Shown: positions 1-8,673 of the stretch, piece by piece
Numbering within the stretch: the stretch's first letter is position 1
How the letters are laid out: each line of letters opens with the position of its first letter
Source: Lachnospiraceae bacterium
GTDB taxonomy: Bacteria; Bacillota; Clostridia; Lachnospirales; Lachnospiraceae
Direction of reading: 5' to 3'
Assembly: GCA_015057405.1 (NCBI GenBank)
Contig: SVEK01000004.1
Span: forward strand, 40,488 to 104,487
DNA length: 64,000 nt
Position numbers and translations under genes: made by a program
Notes under the pieces: model-generated
Seen by the model: only the letters and a program-made list of their open reading frames with translations
The model's database searches: none
Told to the model about the DNA's origin: nothing

Positions 1-310
1 TTAAAAATACAATCCCAACAATCTTTTTATTCATTCCGAATAGCACTGCCGACGGTATAATCAGCAGTACATATAATATGGCAAATTCCGTCATATGGGC
101 AAGTTTTCTAACAGGAGCATGAAGTAACTCAACCACTTCATAAAATTCCTGTTCTGACATAGGCTCTCCTATATCAATTATCTCCACTAACCTTTCCGTT
201 ACATCAAGACTAAGCGAAGATGACTGTTTTGCATCACTTCCCGAGAAACCGCCTATAATAAGCATCCAAATTAGCGCAGGGATATACGCAAGATACCAGA
301 GCATTTTCAT
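1..310 (-). CDS. VanZ-like membrane protein, C-terminus cut by window edge
   Basis: The reading frame stays open to the window edge, giving 103 residues. It starts with a hydrophobic segment (MKMLWYLAYIPALIWMLII), continues with a hydrophilic loop, and then has RKLAHMTEFAILYVLL, the K-x-x-H-x-x-E/Y helix typical of the VanZ family. The first VanZ was found with glycopeptide resistance, but most members are membrane proteins of unknown role. I chose the ATG at 310 because AGGAGAG lies seven bases upstream; the in-frame ATG at 316 is too close to it. The gene sits upstream of nothing on this strand in the window. Family assignment is fairly safe, function is not known. Confidence 0.7.
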   Translation of the reverse strand, partial: MKMLWYLAYIPALIWMLIIGGFSGSDAKQSSSLSLDVTERLVEIIDIGEPMSEQEFYEVVELLHAPVRKLAHMTEFAILYVLLIIPSAVLFGMNKKIVGIVFL

Positions 311-349
311 CTGCATACTCTCCTAATACAAAATCATTATACGTAGTTC

Positions 350-1453
350 TTAATTATTTTCCGACAAAGATTCCACTGTTTCTAATGCCGCCTCGATTAC
401 ATTATGCATGTCATAATACTTATACATACCGAGTCTTCCGCCAAAAACGACTTTGTCATCTTTATCTGCAAGAGCTTTGTATTTTGCATATAACGCATTA
501 TTTTTTTCGTCATTCATCGGATAATAAGGCTCATCTCCCCGTTTCCATGACGCCGGGTATTCTCTTGTTATAACAGTTTTTTCTCCTATTCCGTATTCAA
601 AATGTTTATGCTCAATAATCCTTGTATACGGCACTTCATATTCCGTATAATTAACTACTGCATTACCCTGATAATTATCAATATCCATAACTTCAGTTTC
701 AAATCTCAAACTTCTATATTCCAACTCGCCGTAACAATAGTCATAATACTCATCAATCATACCTGTATACACTATTTTATCAGCGATAGAATTGTATTCT
801 TCTTTATTATCCAAGTAATCTTTTCCAAGTTCAACAGTTATTCCGTCAAGCATCTTTTCAATCATTTTTGTATATCCGCCAATAGGTATTCCCTGATAAC
901 TGTCATTAAAATAATTGTTATCATATGTCATACGCACCGGCAATCTTTTTATTATAAATGCCGGCAATTCAGTTGCTCTTTTTCCCCACTGTTTTTCTGT
1001 ATAACCCTTAACAAGCTTTTCATATATATCTTTTCCAATCAATGACAACGCCTGTTCTTCAAGATTAGTAGGATTATCTATTCCGGCTTCCTTAATCTGC
1101 TCATCAATTTTCTTTTTTGCTTCACAAGGAGTAACAACTCCCCACAATTTATTGAATGTATTCATGTTAAACGGAAGATTATATAATTCATCCTTATATC
1201 TTGCTACCGGAGAATTAGTATAACGATTAAACTCCACAAAAGAGTTAACATAATCCCATATTTTCTTATTACTTGTATGAAAAATGTGTGCACCGTATTG
1301 ATGAACGTTTATACCCTCTACATTTTCTGTGTATACATTTCCGCCTATGTGACTGCGCTTATCTATAACAAGGCATGTTTTCCCTTTCTTAGACATTTCG
1401 TGGGCAAATACTGCACCAAATAATCCGGCACCAACAATTAAATAATCGTACAT
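350..1453 (-). CDS. glf: UDP-galactopyranose mutase
   Basis: This flavoenzyme converts UDP-galactopyranose to UDP-galactofuranose, the donor for galactofuranose in surface polysaccharides. The N-terminus has the FAD-binding GAGLFG at residues 8-13 followed by the second Rossmann strand with VIDKRSHIGGN. EKQWGKRATELP and IPIGGYTKMIEKML are characteristic of the family. The length of 367 residues is normal for bacterial Glf. An AGAAGGAG ribosome site precedes the ATG. It stands alone between the VanZ-like gene and fba, so no polysaccharide operon is visible here. The enzyme needs reduced FAD and acts in the cytosol. Assignment is confident. Confidence 0.95.
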   Translation of the reverse strand: MYDYLIVGAGLFGAVFAHEMSKKGKTCLVIDKRSHIGGNVYTENVEGINVHQYGAHIFHTSNKKIWDYVNSFVEFNRYTNSPVARYKDELYNLPFNMNTFNKLWGVVTPCEAKKKIDEQIKEAGIDNPTNLEEQALSLIGKDIYEKLVKGYTEKQWGKRATELPAFIIKRLPVRMTYDNNYFNDSYQGIPIGGYTKMIEKMLDGITVELGKDYLDNKEEYNSIADKIVYTGMIDEYYDYCYGELEYRSLRFETEVMDIDNYQGNAVVNYTEYEVPYTRIIEHKHFEYGIGEKTVITREYPASWKRGDEPYYPMNDEKNNALYAKYKALADKDDKVVFGGRLGMYKYYDMHNVIEAALETVESLSENN

Positions 1454-1557
1454 ACAATTTTCTCCTTCTTAAATCAATTCCTTACTTATGGCATTTACTA
1501 ATTAATAGTCATCTTTAATTGAAATACTTCAACTCATCATTTTAAACATACTAAATC

Positions 1558-1635
1558 TTATGTCTGAATAACTGGATCTTATGTATAATAATACATTTAT
1601 GTCTGACCATCTGAATCTTATATCTGATAATATAT
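1558..1635. repeat. Tandem degenerate 39-bp repeat
   Basis: Two adjacent units (1558-1596 and 1597-1635) each begin with TTATGTCTGA and agree at roughly 31 of 39 positions; a third unit seems to begin at 1636 with TTATGTC and runs into the hairpin downstream of fba. The repeat lies in the 278-base gap between glf and fba, where I see no open reading frame. It may be a decayed regulatory or slippage-derived array. Function unknown. Confidence 0.5.
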
Positions 1636-1636
1636 T

Positions 1637-1670
1637 TATGTCAGGTGCAGATAAATCCACACCTGACATA
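1637..1670 (-). terminator. Hairpin downstream of fba
   Basis: Arms 1637-1647 and 1660-1670 pair perfectly over 11 bp around a 12-base loop, about 60 bases after the fba stop. On the minus strand the hairpin is followed by AAATATATT rather than a run of T, so it would be a weak intrinsic terminator or an mRNA 3'-end stabiliser. Confidence 0.5.
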
Positions 1671-1731
1671 TAAATCAAAACTATAATTCTTAACTATACG
1701 ATAAAATTAAATCGTAATCACCTTACTGTAA

Positions 1732-2700
1732 TCAAGCCTTACCGTTACTTCCAAGAACGTTAACGATCTTATGAGCAACCATATCCTTAACTGCCTGACG
1801 AGCAGGTTTAAGGTACTGACGTGGGTCAAAGTGTGATGGATTCTCATTGAAGTACTGACGCATAACAGCAGTCATAGCAAGACGGATATCTGAATCGATA
1901 TTAATCTTACATACAGCAAGCTTAGCAGCTTCACGAAGCTGATCTTCAGGAATACCAATAGCATCAGGCATCTGTCCGCCATTTTCATTAATAATCTTAA
2001 CAAAATCCTGTGGAACTGATGATGAACCGTGAAGAACGATTGGGAAACCAGGAATCATGTCAATACACTCTTTTAATACATCGAAACGAAGTGGAGGTGG
2101 AACAAGGATTCCCTTCTCGTTACGTGTACACTGAGCAGCTGTAAACTTGTAAGCACCATGTGATGTTCCGATTGCAATTGCAAGAGAGTCACATCCTGTC
2201 TTATCTACGAATTCAGCAACTTCTTCAGGACGTGTATAACTTTCCTGTCCTGCTTCTACTACTACTTCATCCTCTACACCGGCAAGTGTTCCAAGCTCAG
2301 CCTCAACTACAGCACCATGAGCATGAGCATATTCTACAACCTGCTTAGTAATAGCAATGTTCTCTTCGAATGGCTTTGAAGAAGCATCAATCATAACTGA
2401 TGTAAATCCACCATCGATACAGCTCTTACAAAGTTCGAAAGAATCACCATGATCAAGATGAAGAGCAATTGGAATATCCGGATTCTCAGCTACAGCAGCC
2501 TCAACTAATTTAACAAGGTATGTGTGGTTAGCATAAGCACGTGCTCCCTTAGATACCTGAAGGATAACAGGACTGTTAAGCTCGCCTGCAGCCTCTGTAA
2601 TACCCTGTACAATTTCCATGTTGTTAACATTGAATGCACCGATAGCATATCCGCCATCATAAGCTTTTTTGAACATTTCTGTCGTTGTTACTAATGCCAT
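1732..2700 (-). CDS. fba: Class II fructose-bisphosphate aldolase
   Basis: This zinc enzyme cleaves fructose 1,6-bisphosphate to dihydroxyacetone phosphate and glyceraldehyde 3-phosphate in glycolysis. The family signature HLDHGDS is at residues 81-87, with D83 as the expected catalytic acid and H84 as a zinc ligand; H181 (GTSHGAYKF) and H224 (VLHGSSSVP) complete the zinc site, and VEAELG near 132-137 supplies the conserved Glu. The protein is 322 residues long, slightly longer than the short class IIB type. It lies 71 bases downstream of the phosphofructokinase gene on the same strand, so the two consecutive glycolytic steps are probably cotranscribed from the pfp promoter. Confidence 0.95.
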   Translation of the reverse strand: MALVTTTEMFKKAYDGGYAIGAFNVNNMEIVQGITEAAGELNSPVILQVSKGARAYANHTYLVKLVEAAVAENPDIPIALHLDHGDSFELCKSCIDGGFTSVMIDASSKPFEENIAITKQVVEYAHAHGAVVEAELGTLAGVEDEVVVEAGQESYTRPEEVAEFVDKTGCDSLAIAIGTSHGAYKFTAAQCTRNEKGILVPPPLRFDVLKECIDMIPGFPIVLHGSSSVPQDFVKIINENGGQMPDAIGIPEDQLREAAKLAVCKINIDSDIRLAMTAVMRQYFNENPSHFDPRQYLKPARQAVKDMVAHKIVNVLGSNGKA

Positions 2701-2771
2701 TTTACTATCTCCTTTTCATATTATTATAGAATTCATTATAAAGGGTAAATAACCCACTATATAATCATTAA

Positions 2772-3995
2772 TTATCTTACAAGATGTGCAGGAACTCCAT
2801 CTACATACATTGGAGTAAGCTCACCCATAATAAGTGGTCTTGCATAATTTACATAATCATCTGTAAGTCCGCAACCATCTTCTGTAATCCACTCATCCGG
2901 TACTTTACGCTCAACGTTAGCGATGTCATGAATGTCATGAGCACTTGTACCACACTGATATGGATCTTCTCCGTTACGGTCAAGTGTAATCATCATTGCT
3001 GTCTTACCTGCATCAGCAGCCTTAACAGCATCAGCACCAACCTGGAATGCCTCATTAATATCTGTAAGTGATGCAATATGAGTTGCAGCTCTCTGAAGAG
3101 TTGAGAACTCAATTGCTCTTGTCTTAAGTCCTGTCTCAGCAGCAACAAGCTCAGCAAGTTTAACAGCTGTTCCTGACATCTGCTTATGACCAAATGCGTC
3201 AACAGCTACTTCTCTACCGATCTCACATACATAACGTCCATCAGCAATCTTAACACCTTCTGATACAGCAATTACAACAGAAGACTTAACTGCTGCAAGT
3301 TCTTTAACTTTCTCTACAAACTTGTCCATATCAAATACTTTCTCAGGAAGATATATAGCATCCGGTCCTTCGCAATCAGCAGTCTTTGAAAGAGCAGCTG
3401 CAGCTGTAAGCCATCCTGCATTACGTCCCATAATTTCAACGATACATACAGTAGGTTTCTTAGCACCAAATGAAGAGTTATCACGAATAATCTCTTTCAT
3501 TGATGTTGCAATATACTTTGCAGCAGAACCATATCCAGGACAATGATCTGTTATAGGAAGATCGTTGTCGATAGTTTTTGGAACACCAACAAATCTCTGG
3601 CTCTTTCCGTGAGCAGCCGCATAATCTGAAAGCATCTTAACTGTATCCATTGAGTCATTACCACCACAATAGAAAAGATACTCAATGTCATGCTTTTCCA
3701 TAACTTCAAATATTTTCTCATATACTTCTTCATTGCCTTCAATCTTAGGCATCTTGAAACGGCATGAACCAAGGAATGCAGATGGTGTTCTCTTAAGCAT
3801 CTCTACACCAGTTGGTGTTGCAAGATAATCATCAAGATCACAAATCTTGTCATCAAGGAATCCTTCAATTCCGTGAACCATTCCATATACTTTGTCAATT
3901 CCAAGCTTCTTAGCCTGAGAATACACACCCGCAACTGATGAATTGATAACAGCTGTAGGTCCGCCAGACTGTCCAACAACGATGTTCTTACCCAT
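2772..3995 (-). CDS. pfp: Phosphofructokinase, probably pyrophosphate-dependent
   Basis: This enzyme phosphorylates fructose 6-phosphate to the 1,6-bisphosphate. Two positions separate ATP-using from pyrophosphate-using members: the residue matching E. coli G104 is D114 here (GGNDS, 111-115), and that matching G124 is K140 (PKTIDND, 139-145). Both Asp and Lys are the pyrophosphate-type residues, so I call it PPi-dependent. The residue before D114 is Asn where ATP enzymes have the Mg-binding Asp. MGRNAGWLTA is the conserved fructose 6-phosphate binding stretch. Length 407 fits this clostridial clade. A GGAGG site precedes the ATG and a strong promoter lies at 4062-4090. Cofactor choice is inferred from residues only. 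Confidence 0.9.
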   Translation of the reverse strand: MGKNIVVGQSGGPTAVINSSVAGVYSQAKKLGIDKVYGMVHGIEGFLDDKICDLDDYLATPTGVEMLKRTPSAFLGSCRFKMPKIEGNEEVYEKIFEVMEKHDIEYLFYCGGNDSMDTVKMLSDYAAAHGKSQRFVGVPKTIDNDLPITDHCPGYGSAAKYIATSMKEIIRDNSSFGAKKPTVCIVEIMGRNAGWLTAAAALSKTADCEGPDAIYLPEKVFDMDKFVEKVKELAAVKSSVVIAVSEGVKIADGRYVCEIGREVAVDAFGHKQMSGTAVKLAELVAAETGLKTRAIEFSTLQRAATHIASLTDINEAFQVGADAVKAADAGKTAMMITLDRNGEDPYQCGTSAHDIHDIANVERKVPDEWITEDGCGLTDDYVNYARPLIMGELTPMYVDGVPAHLVR

Positions 3996-4061
3996 TATTA
4001 CTACCTCCGATTAATAAAATAATTTGATAATTAATTGATAATTATTCCATATACGGCAAAT

Positions 4062-4090
4062 ATTATATCAAACCACATAGCATATTTCAA
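4062..4090 (-). promoter_or_regulatory. Sigma-A-type promoter for pfp-fba
   Basis: On the minus strand TTGAAA (4085-4090) is followed after exactly 17 bases by TATAAT (4062-4067). The expected start is near 4055, about 60 bases ahead of the pfp ATG. No competing terminator lies between it and pfp. Confidence 0.7.
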
Positions 4091-4106
4091 CAGAAATTTT
4101 ATGGGG

Positions 4107-4280
4107 TTACTGTTTTCTTGCAAGTTTATATTCATCTTCCAATGTAAAAAATGAACATGAATCCATATTACCCCTCATAAACTTTGCCATATCATCCTCG
4201 TCAAGATTAACATCACAATAATAATAATCTTCTAATTCGTCATACACGTAATTTGCACACATATCGCATGAGCCTGCCAT
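4107..4280 (-). CDS. Small Cys-rich protein, DUF6472-like
   Basis: A 57-residue protein starting MAGSCDMCANYVYDELEDYYYC. It has C5 and C8 as a CxxC pair plus C22 and C42, a spacing that suggests one metal site, probably zinc. The pattern of CxxCANYVYDE, a Tyr-rich stretch, and a CDVNLDEDDM segment resembles a family of tiny uncharacterised Lachnospiraceae proteins that I recall as DUF6472; that label is from memory. AGGGGG lies just upstream of the ATG. The 5' end overlaps the 3' end of the next gene by 49 bases in another frame, so the two are likely cotranscribed and perhaps translationally coupled. Function unknown. Confidence 0.7.
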   Translation of the reverse strand: MAGSCDMCANYVYDELEDYYYCDVNLDEDDMAKFMRGNMDSCSFFTLEDEYKLARKQ

Positions 4281-4771
4281 AGTATTACCCCCTTTTTAAT
4301 AAAAGAATACTCTATCTTTTCCTCAGACTTAAGTCCGGAATATTCATTACTCTTTCTGAAGTTTTTCCATACATCGTTATAAACATTATGAAGCACAATT
4401 TTATCCGGATCATCAATACTTACCATACAATGAGCTTCTTCAACAATCTGATTAGCCTGTTCTTTTGTTCGACAATGTTTAAGTTTTTCCTGAAGAATAC
4501 GGCGTTTCATTTCTGTTCTTTCGGCATGCAGATACATTTCAGGATAATATACCCTTAAGTAATTCATTTCTTTTGCAGTTAATTTTTTGCCACTATAATA
4601 ACGTCTGCATATTTCCTTAAAATAATCGTTCTTTTCCTCATCTGACATTGCCGATGTTTCGGTCACATATTCATCGATGTATTTTTTTATTATTACATTT
4701 TCCGTATTATTAATATTATTCTTACAGTTGTAAACTAATGTTGCGTTTATTCCTACAGACTGATTGTTCAT
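4232..4771 (-). CDS. Hypothetical protein, charged and helical
   Basis: A 179-residue protein that I do not recognise. It begins MNNQSVGINATLVYNCKN, then consists mainly of charged helices (for example SDEEKNDYFKEICRRYYSGKK and RTEMKRRILQEKLKHCRTKEQ) without a signal peptide or membrane segment. AGGGGAG lies a few bases ahead of the ATG at 4771. The final 16 codons overlap the DUF6472-like gene in a different frame. Upstream is an apparently empty 220-base stretch carrying the rpe terminator, so this gene probably has its own promoter, which I could not identify. The last residues, in the overlap, may not be conserved. Confidence 0.6.
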   Translation of the reverse strand: MNNQSVGINATLVYNCKNNINNTENVIIKKYIDEYVTETSAMSDEEKNDYFKEICRRYYSGKKLTAKEMNYLRVYYPEMYLHAERTEMKRRILQEKLKHCRTKEQANQIVEEAHCMVSIDDPDKIVLHNVYNDVWKNFRKSNEYSGLKSEEKIEYSFIKKGVILWQAHAICVQITCMTN

Positions 4772-4915
4772 ATAATACTCCCCTTCACCTAAAACTTACA
4801 ATATGTTTATCTTTTATAGTATCGGCTTACATGGAAAATATACTTATGAATCAATATAAGTTTTTGGATAATCATATTTACAAACAACTCTGTAAATATA
4901 TTTGCAATGAATCTC

Positions 4916-4957
4916 AAAAAAAACCGGAAACAACAGCAACACACTATCGAATCCGGT
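4916..4957 (-). terminator. Terminator after rpe, end of the def-rpe operon
   Basis: On the minus strand ACCGGA (4952-4957) pairs with TCCGGT (4923-4928) and is followed directly by a run of seven or eight T. The loop is long (23 bases), but the T run and the position 36 bases after the rpe stop make an intrinsic terminator likely. I see no gene in the rest of the 4772-4992 gap. Confidence 0.65.
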
Positions 4958-4992
4958 CAATTATCAATTGCAATCATCTAAAATATAAAGTT

Positions 4993-5682
4993 TTAATTGT
5001 CAGATGAGCAGCCATCCATAATTTCATTACCTATAGAATAAAACTCTTTAACATTGGCAGCAACATCCCCTTTAAACACTCCGGTACCTGCAACAATAAC
5101 ATTAACACCGGCTTCAATAACATCGGAAACATTAGACAACTTAATTCCGCCGTCCATTTCTATATAAAGTTCCGGTTTATGGGAATCAGCATATTCTCTA
5201 AGTTTTTTTGCCTTATCAAGTGTAGACTCAATAAGAGTCTGACCTCCGTATCCCGGATAAACACTCATTAAAAGCACCATATAAATATCTTCGATATACG
5301 GATAAACAACCTCTACCGGAGTATCCGGATTGATGCTTATTGCAGCTTTAGCTCCTGCCTCTTTAATCTGTGCAATTGTATCTGCAAGATTACTACATGC
5401 TTCTGCATGAACCGTAATCCCATCTGCTCCTGCCTCAGCAAATCTCTTAACATATCTGACAGGTTCATTTACCATAAGATGTACATCAAAAAATCTATCT
5501 GAACATTTTCTTATTGACCTTACAACAGGAATTCCGATTGAAATATTGGGAACAAATTCGCCATCCATTACATCTATGTGTACATACTCAGCTCCTGCCT
5601 CGTCTAACTTTTTAAGCTCAGCACCAAGGCACGAAAAATCGGATGCCAGTATCGACGGTGACAGTATGAACTTAGGTTTCAT
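4993..5682 (-). CDS. rpe: Ribulose-phosphate 3-epimerase
   Basis: Interconverts ribulose 5-phosphate and xylulose 5-phosphate in the pentose phosphate pathway. The TIM-barrel signature HIDVMDGEFVPN, the HLMV motif, MSVYPGYGGQ and the phosphate-binding EMDGGI and VAGTGVF loops are all present. I place the start at the ATG at 5682: AAGGAG lies nine bases ahead and overlaps the rsgA stop, whereas the ATG at 5703 would lie before that site and inside rsgA. This gives 229 residues, near the family norm of about 220. It is the last gene of the nine-gene operon, the usual neighbour of rsgA in Firmicutes. Confidence 0.95.
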   Translation of the reverse strand: MKPKFILSPSILASDFSCLGAELKKLDEAGAEYVHIDVMDGEFVPNISIGIPVVRSIRKCSDRFFDVHLMVNEPVRYVKRFAEAGADGITVHAEACSNLADTIAQIKEAGAKAAISINPDTPVEVVYPYIEDIYMVLLMSVYPGYGGQTLIESTLDKAKKLREYADSHKPELYIEMDGGIKLSNVSDVIEAGVNVIVAGTGVFKGDVAANVKEFYSIGNEIMDGCSSDN

Positions 5683-5696
5683 CGTTAATCGTCTCC

Positions 5697-6575
5697 TTAC
5701 CACTTCTTTCGCTGTTTTAATTCTTCCAGCATATATAAATAACTTTCATATCTCTCCCGGGGAATTAACAGATTCTCAACCATTGATTTAACAACACAAT
5801 CCGGTTCATCCTTATGAACACAACTCATAAATCTGCAGCAATTATTACTATGATTAAACTCCGGGAAAAATCTGTCAAGTTCAGTTATCTCCATATCCGG
5901 AACCTGCAACGAAGAAAATCCCGGTGTATCCATAAGATAACTATCCTGTCCTATAGAAAAAATCTCCGAATGTCTTGTTGTGTGCTTACCTCTTCCAAGC
6001 TTAACACTTATCGCACCGGTTTCCATTGCTGCTTCAGGACAAATCATATTCATAATAGTTGATTTACCCACTCCGGAAGGACCTGCAAGCACGGTAGTTT
6101 TACCTTTAAGAATATCAAATAAATCTTCTTTGCCTTGTCCGTCCCCGGCACATATAGTTAATATCTTACATCCACTGCCTTCATATATGGCACATAATCT
6201 CTCAAGGCGGTTATCCGTATCTAAATCAGATTTGTTGAAACAAATAACAACGGGCACATCCTCATACCCCATCCTTAACAAAAAACAATCCAAAAGGTTA
6301 AGATTAGGTTCAGGATCATTTACAGCAAATACCACTAATGCCTGATCCACATTGGCAACAGCAGGTCGTATCAACCTGTTGTTTCTTGGCAATATTGCAG
6401 TAATATTACCAACCGGAGGCGTTTCGCTTAAAATCTCTATATCAACCATATCACCCACAAGAGGTTTTTCGTTACGATTACGGAATATTCCTTTGGCTTT
6501 ACATTCATAAGTTCCATTTTCACGGGTATGAACATAATAAAACCCTGCGATTCCTTTAATTATCTTACCTACCAT
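5697..6575 (-). CDS. rsgA: Ribosome small subunit-dependent GTPase
   Basis: A circularly permuted GTPase that helps mature the 30S subunit. An N-terminal OB fold (about residues 1-70) precedes the GTPase, in which the G4 motif NKSD comes before the P-loop GPSGVGKST and the G3 motif DTPG, the order unique to this family. The C-terminal zinc-binding domain shows the Cys/His set in NNCCRFMSCVHKDEPDC. Length 292 is normal. The ATG lies four bases after the prkC stop and has only a weak upstream AAGG, so translation may be coupled to prkC. In Firmicutes RsgA is a known substrate of the PASTA-kinase encoded next to it. Confidence 0.95.
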   Translation of the reverse strand: MVGKIIKGIAGFYYVHTRENGTYECKAKGIFRNRNEKPLVGDMVDIEILSETPPVGNITAILPRNNRLIRPAVANVDQALVVFAVNDPEPNLNLLDCFLLRMGYEDVPVVICFNKSDLDTDNRLERLCAIYEGSGCKILTICAGDGQGKEDLFDILKGKTTVLAGPSGVGKSTIMNMICPEAAMETGAISVKLGRGKHTTRHSEIFSIGQDSYLMDTPGFSSLQVPDMEITELDRFFPEFNHSNNCCRFMSCVHKDEPDCVVKSMVENLLIPRERYESYLYMLEELKQRKKW

Positions 6576-6578
6576 ATA

Positions 6579-8651
6579 TTATTGTGCAACCTTCGTAAAG
6601 CTAATTGAATAAGCATTATATCTTACGCCATTTACATACATAATGATTTCCCCTTCGGATTCACTCCATCCGTCAACAGTAAGTGACACTGGGAAACTAT
6701 AGTAATCCATCTGGGTTTCACCGGAACCAACCACTTTAGATGCTCCGTCCTGTGACAACACAAACTTAATTGTTCCTGACTGGGTGTCATCAGCAAACGG
6801 ATTGTCAGATATTGTAATACTACCTTCATATCTATAAGTCACTTCCGGTCCAAGACTTACTGTAATATCAACAGGAGTACCTTCTTCAAGTTCAGTTCCC
6901 TTTGACTGACTCTGACTAATTATTCCACCCTCTGCCACACTGTCTGAATAATTACTGGTTACAGTTCCAAGCTTAAGTCCTTGCTTTTCAAGCGCCTGCT
7001 TAGCCTGTTTTTTTGTCATACCTGTAAGGTTAGGTACTTTACCGTACTTAGTCTCTTTTCCTTTACTTACAATTATCGTTATCAGTTCTCCCTTAACAAC
7101 TTCAGTTGCTTTTTCAGGATTGGTACCGATTACTTTTTCAATTTCGACAGTATCACTATAAGCATAATCTACCTTCGTAGTAAATCCGGCATCTTCAAGT
7201 GCTTTCTTAGCATCTTCAACCGAATATTCTGTCACGTCAACTACCGGTACTGCTTCAGGACCCGAACTTATAATCAGGGTCACTGTATCTCCATCTTTAA
7301 GCAAAGAACCCGCAACAGGATTAGTACTGATAACACTACCCTTTTCTATAACATCCGAAGGCCTTTCTTCTGTCATAATACTAACTTCAACATCCAGCTC
7401 ATTAAGATAATTCATTGCCTGCTGCTTACTCATATCAGCAAGATCATCCAACTCATCACCCTCTTCTACCGGTTCTTCCGGAGAAGCAGTCGCTTCTGCA
7501 GCAACAGTTGCCGTAGGCATAACCTCATTGCTTTCTTCATTTGTCGAGCCACCTGTGAAAAACACCTTAATAACAATAAATATTACGATAAGAGCAAGAA
7601 TCACTCCTGCCACAATACTACCAATTATAACTGCTTTCTCAAGCTTAGGATCAATTTCCTGCTCATTTTCCGTTTCCTTTTCAATATCAGAAAGGTCTAA
7701 ATCATTATCGTCTGATTCTGTTACTACAATTTTCTTAGTTCCTCTTCTGATACTTGCAAGTTCTTCGTCGGAAACATGCTTTGTCGGCGAGCCATTATCA
7801 ACCAAAGGCTCAATCTTAACAAAATCACCATCAGGATCTGAAAGAGCATGCTTCAGGTCGTTAATCAAATCAGAAGCTGATTTGTATCTAAGCTCCTGTT
7901 TCTTCTGCATACATTTGCTGACAATCATTTCAACACCATTAGGTATTTCCGGAAGCAATGTGCTTAACGGAACCGCTTCCTCCTGAATGTGAGCAAGGGC
8001 TATAGCAACAGTACTGTCTCCCGAAAAAGGAACACCACCACTCAACATCTCATACATTGTTATACCAAGTGAATATATATCACTCTTTTCATCACTAAAA
8101 CCACCTCGGGCCTGCTCAGGAGAAATATAATGTACTGACCCCATCGCATTGGATGTTATTGTATTAGAACTTGTTGCTTTAGCAATTCCGAAATCAGTAA
8201 CCTTTACTCTGCCTTCTCTGGATATGATAATGTTCTGCGGCTTAATATCTCTGTGAATAATATGATTATCGTGAGCCGCCTCGAGTCCCTGCGCTATCTG
8301 TATTGCAATTCCGAGAGCCTCTCTGATTTCAAGCTTACCCTTACGTTCAATATATCTTTTAAGAGTAATTCCTTCAACCAACTCCATAACAATATAATAC
8401 AAGTCATTTTCATCACCAACATCATATACTCCAACTATGTTAGAATGTGACAAACCTGCAACAGACTGAGCTTCTGCTCTAAACTTTGACACAAATTTTG
8501 CATCCGAACTATACTCCTGTTTCAGTACTTTAATCGCCACAAAACGATTGAGCCGGTGGTCCATGGCTTTGTACACATCTGCCATTCCTCCGGCACCAAC
8601 TCTGTCAATTATTTCGTATCTGTCACTTATCATCATACCTGTCTTAACCAT
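6579..8651 (-). CDS. prkC: PASTA-domain Ser/Thr protein kinase
   Basis: A membrane kinase that senses cell-wall fragments and regulates wall metabolism, growth and dormancy in Firmicutes. The cytosolic kinase domain (about 1-275) has the Gly loop GAGGMADVYKA, VAIK lysine, HRDIKPQN catalytic loop and DFG. A charged linker leads to a single membrane helix near 345-367, then three PASTA repeats (about 400-600) and a C-terminal beta-rich segment of about 85 residues (YEGSITISDNPF onward) that is not PASTA. AGAGGAAAG precedes the ATG. Immediately upstream is its partner phosphatase stp, the standard pairing. The final segment is the only unusual part. Confidence 0.95.
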   Translation of the reverse strand: MVKTGMMISDRYEIIDRVGAGGMADVYKAMDHRLNRFVAIKVLKQEYSSDAKFVSKFRAEAQSVAGLSHSNIVGVYDVGDENDLYYIVMELVEGITLKRYIERKGKLEIREALGIAIQIAQGLEAAHDNHIIHRDIKPQNIIISREGRVKVTDFGIAKATSSNTITSNAMGSVHYISPEQARGGFSDEKSDIYSLGITMYEMLSGGVPFSGDSTVAIALAHIQEEAVPLSTLLPEIPNGVEMIVSKCMQKKQELRYKSASDLINDLKHALSDPDGDFVKIEPLVDNGSPTKHVSDEELASIRRGTKKIVVTESDDNDLDLSDIEKETENEQEIDPKLEKAVIIGSIVAGVILALIVIFIVIKVFFTGGSTNEESNEVMPTATVAAEATASPEEPVEEGDELDDLADMSKQQAMNYLNELDVEVSIMTEERPSDVIEKGSVISTNPVAGSLLKDGDTVTLIISSGPEAVPVVDVTEYSVEDAKKALEDAGFTTKVDYAYSDTVEIEKVIGTNPEKATEVVKGELITIIVSKGKETKYGKVPNLTGMTKKQAKQALEKQGLKLGTVTSNYSDSVAEGGIISQSQSKGTELEEGTPVDITVSLGPEVTYRYEGSITISDNPFADDTQSGTIKFVLSQDGASKVVGSGETQMDYYSFPVSLTVDGWSESEGEIIMYVNGVRYNAYSISFTKVAQ

Positions 8652-8673
8652 ATTTTCTTTCCTCTCCTAACTA

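Noticed and set aside
2772..3995. ATP-dependent phosphofructokinase (pfkA)
   Set aside because: D114 and K140 at the two cofactor-determining positions fit the pyrophosphate-dependent type instead.
6981..7986. Long open frames on the plus strand opposite prkC
   Set aside because: They are antisense to conserved kinase and PASTA coding sequence, have no ribosome sites and give compositions rich in Cys, Asn and Phe, typical of antisense frames in AT-rich DNA.
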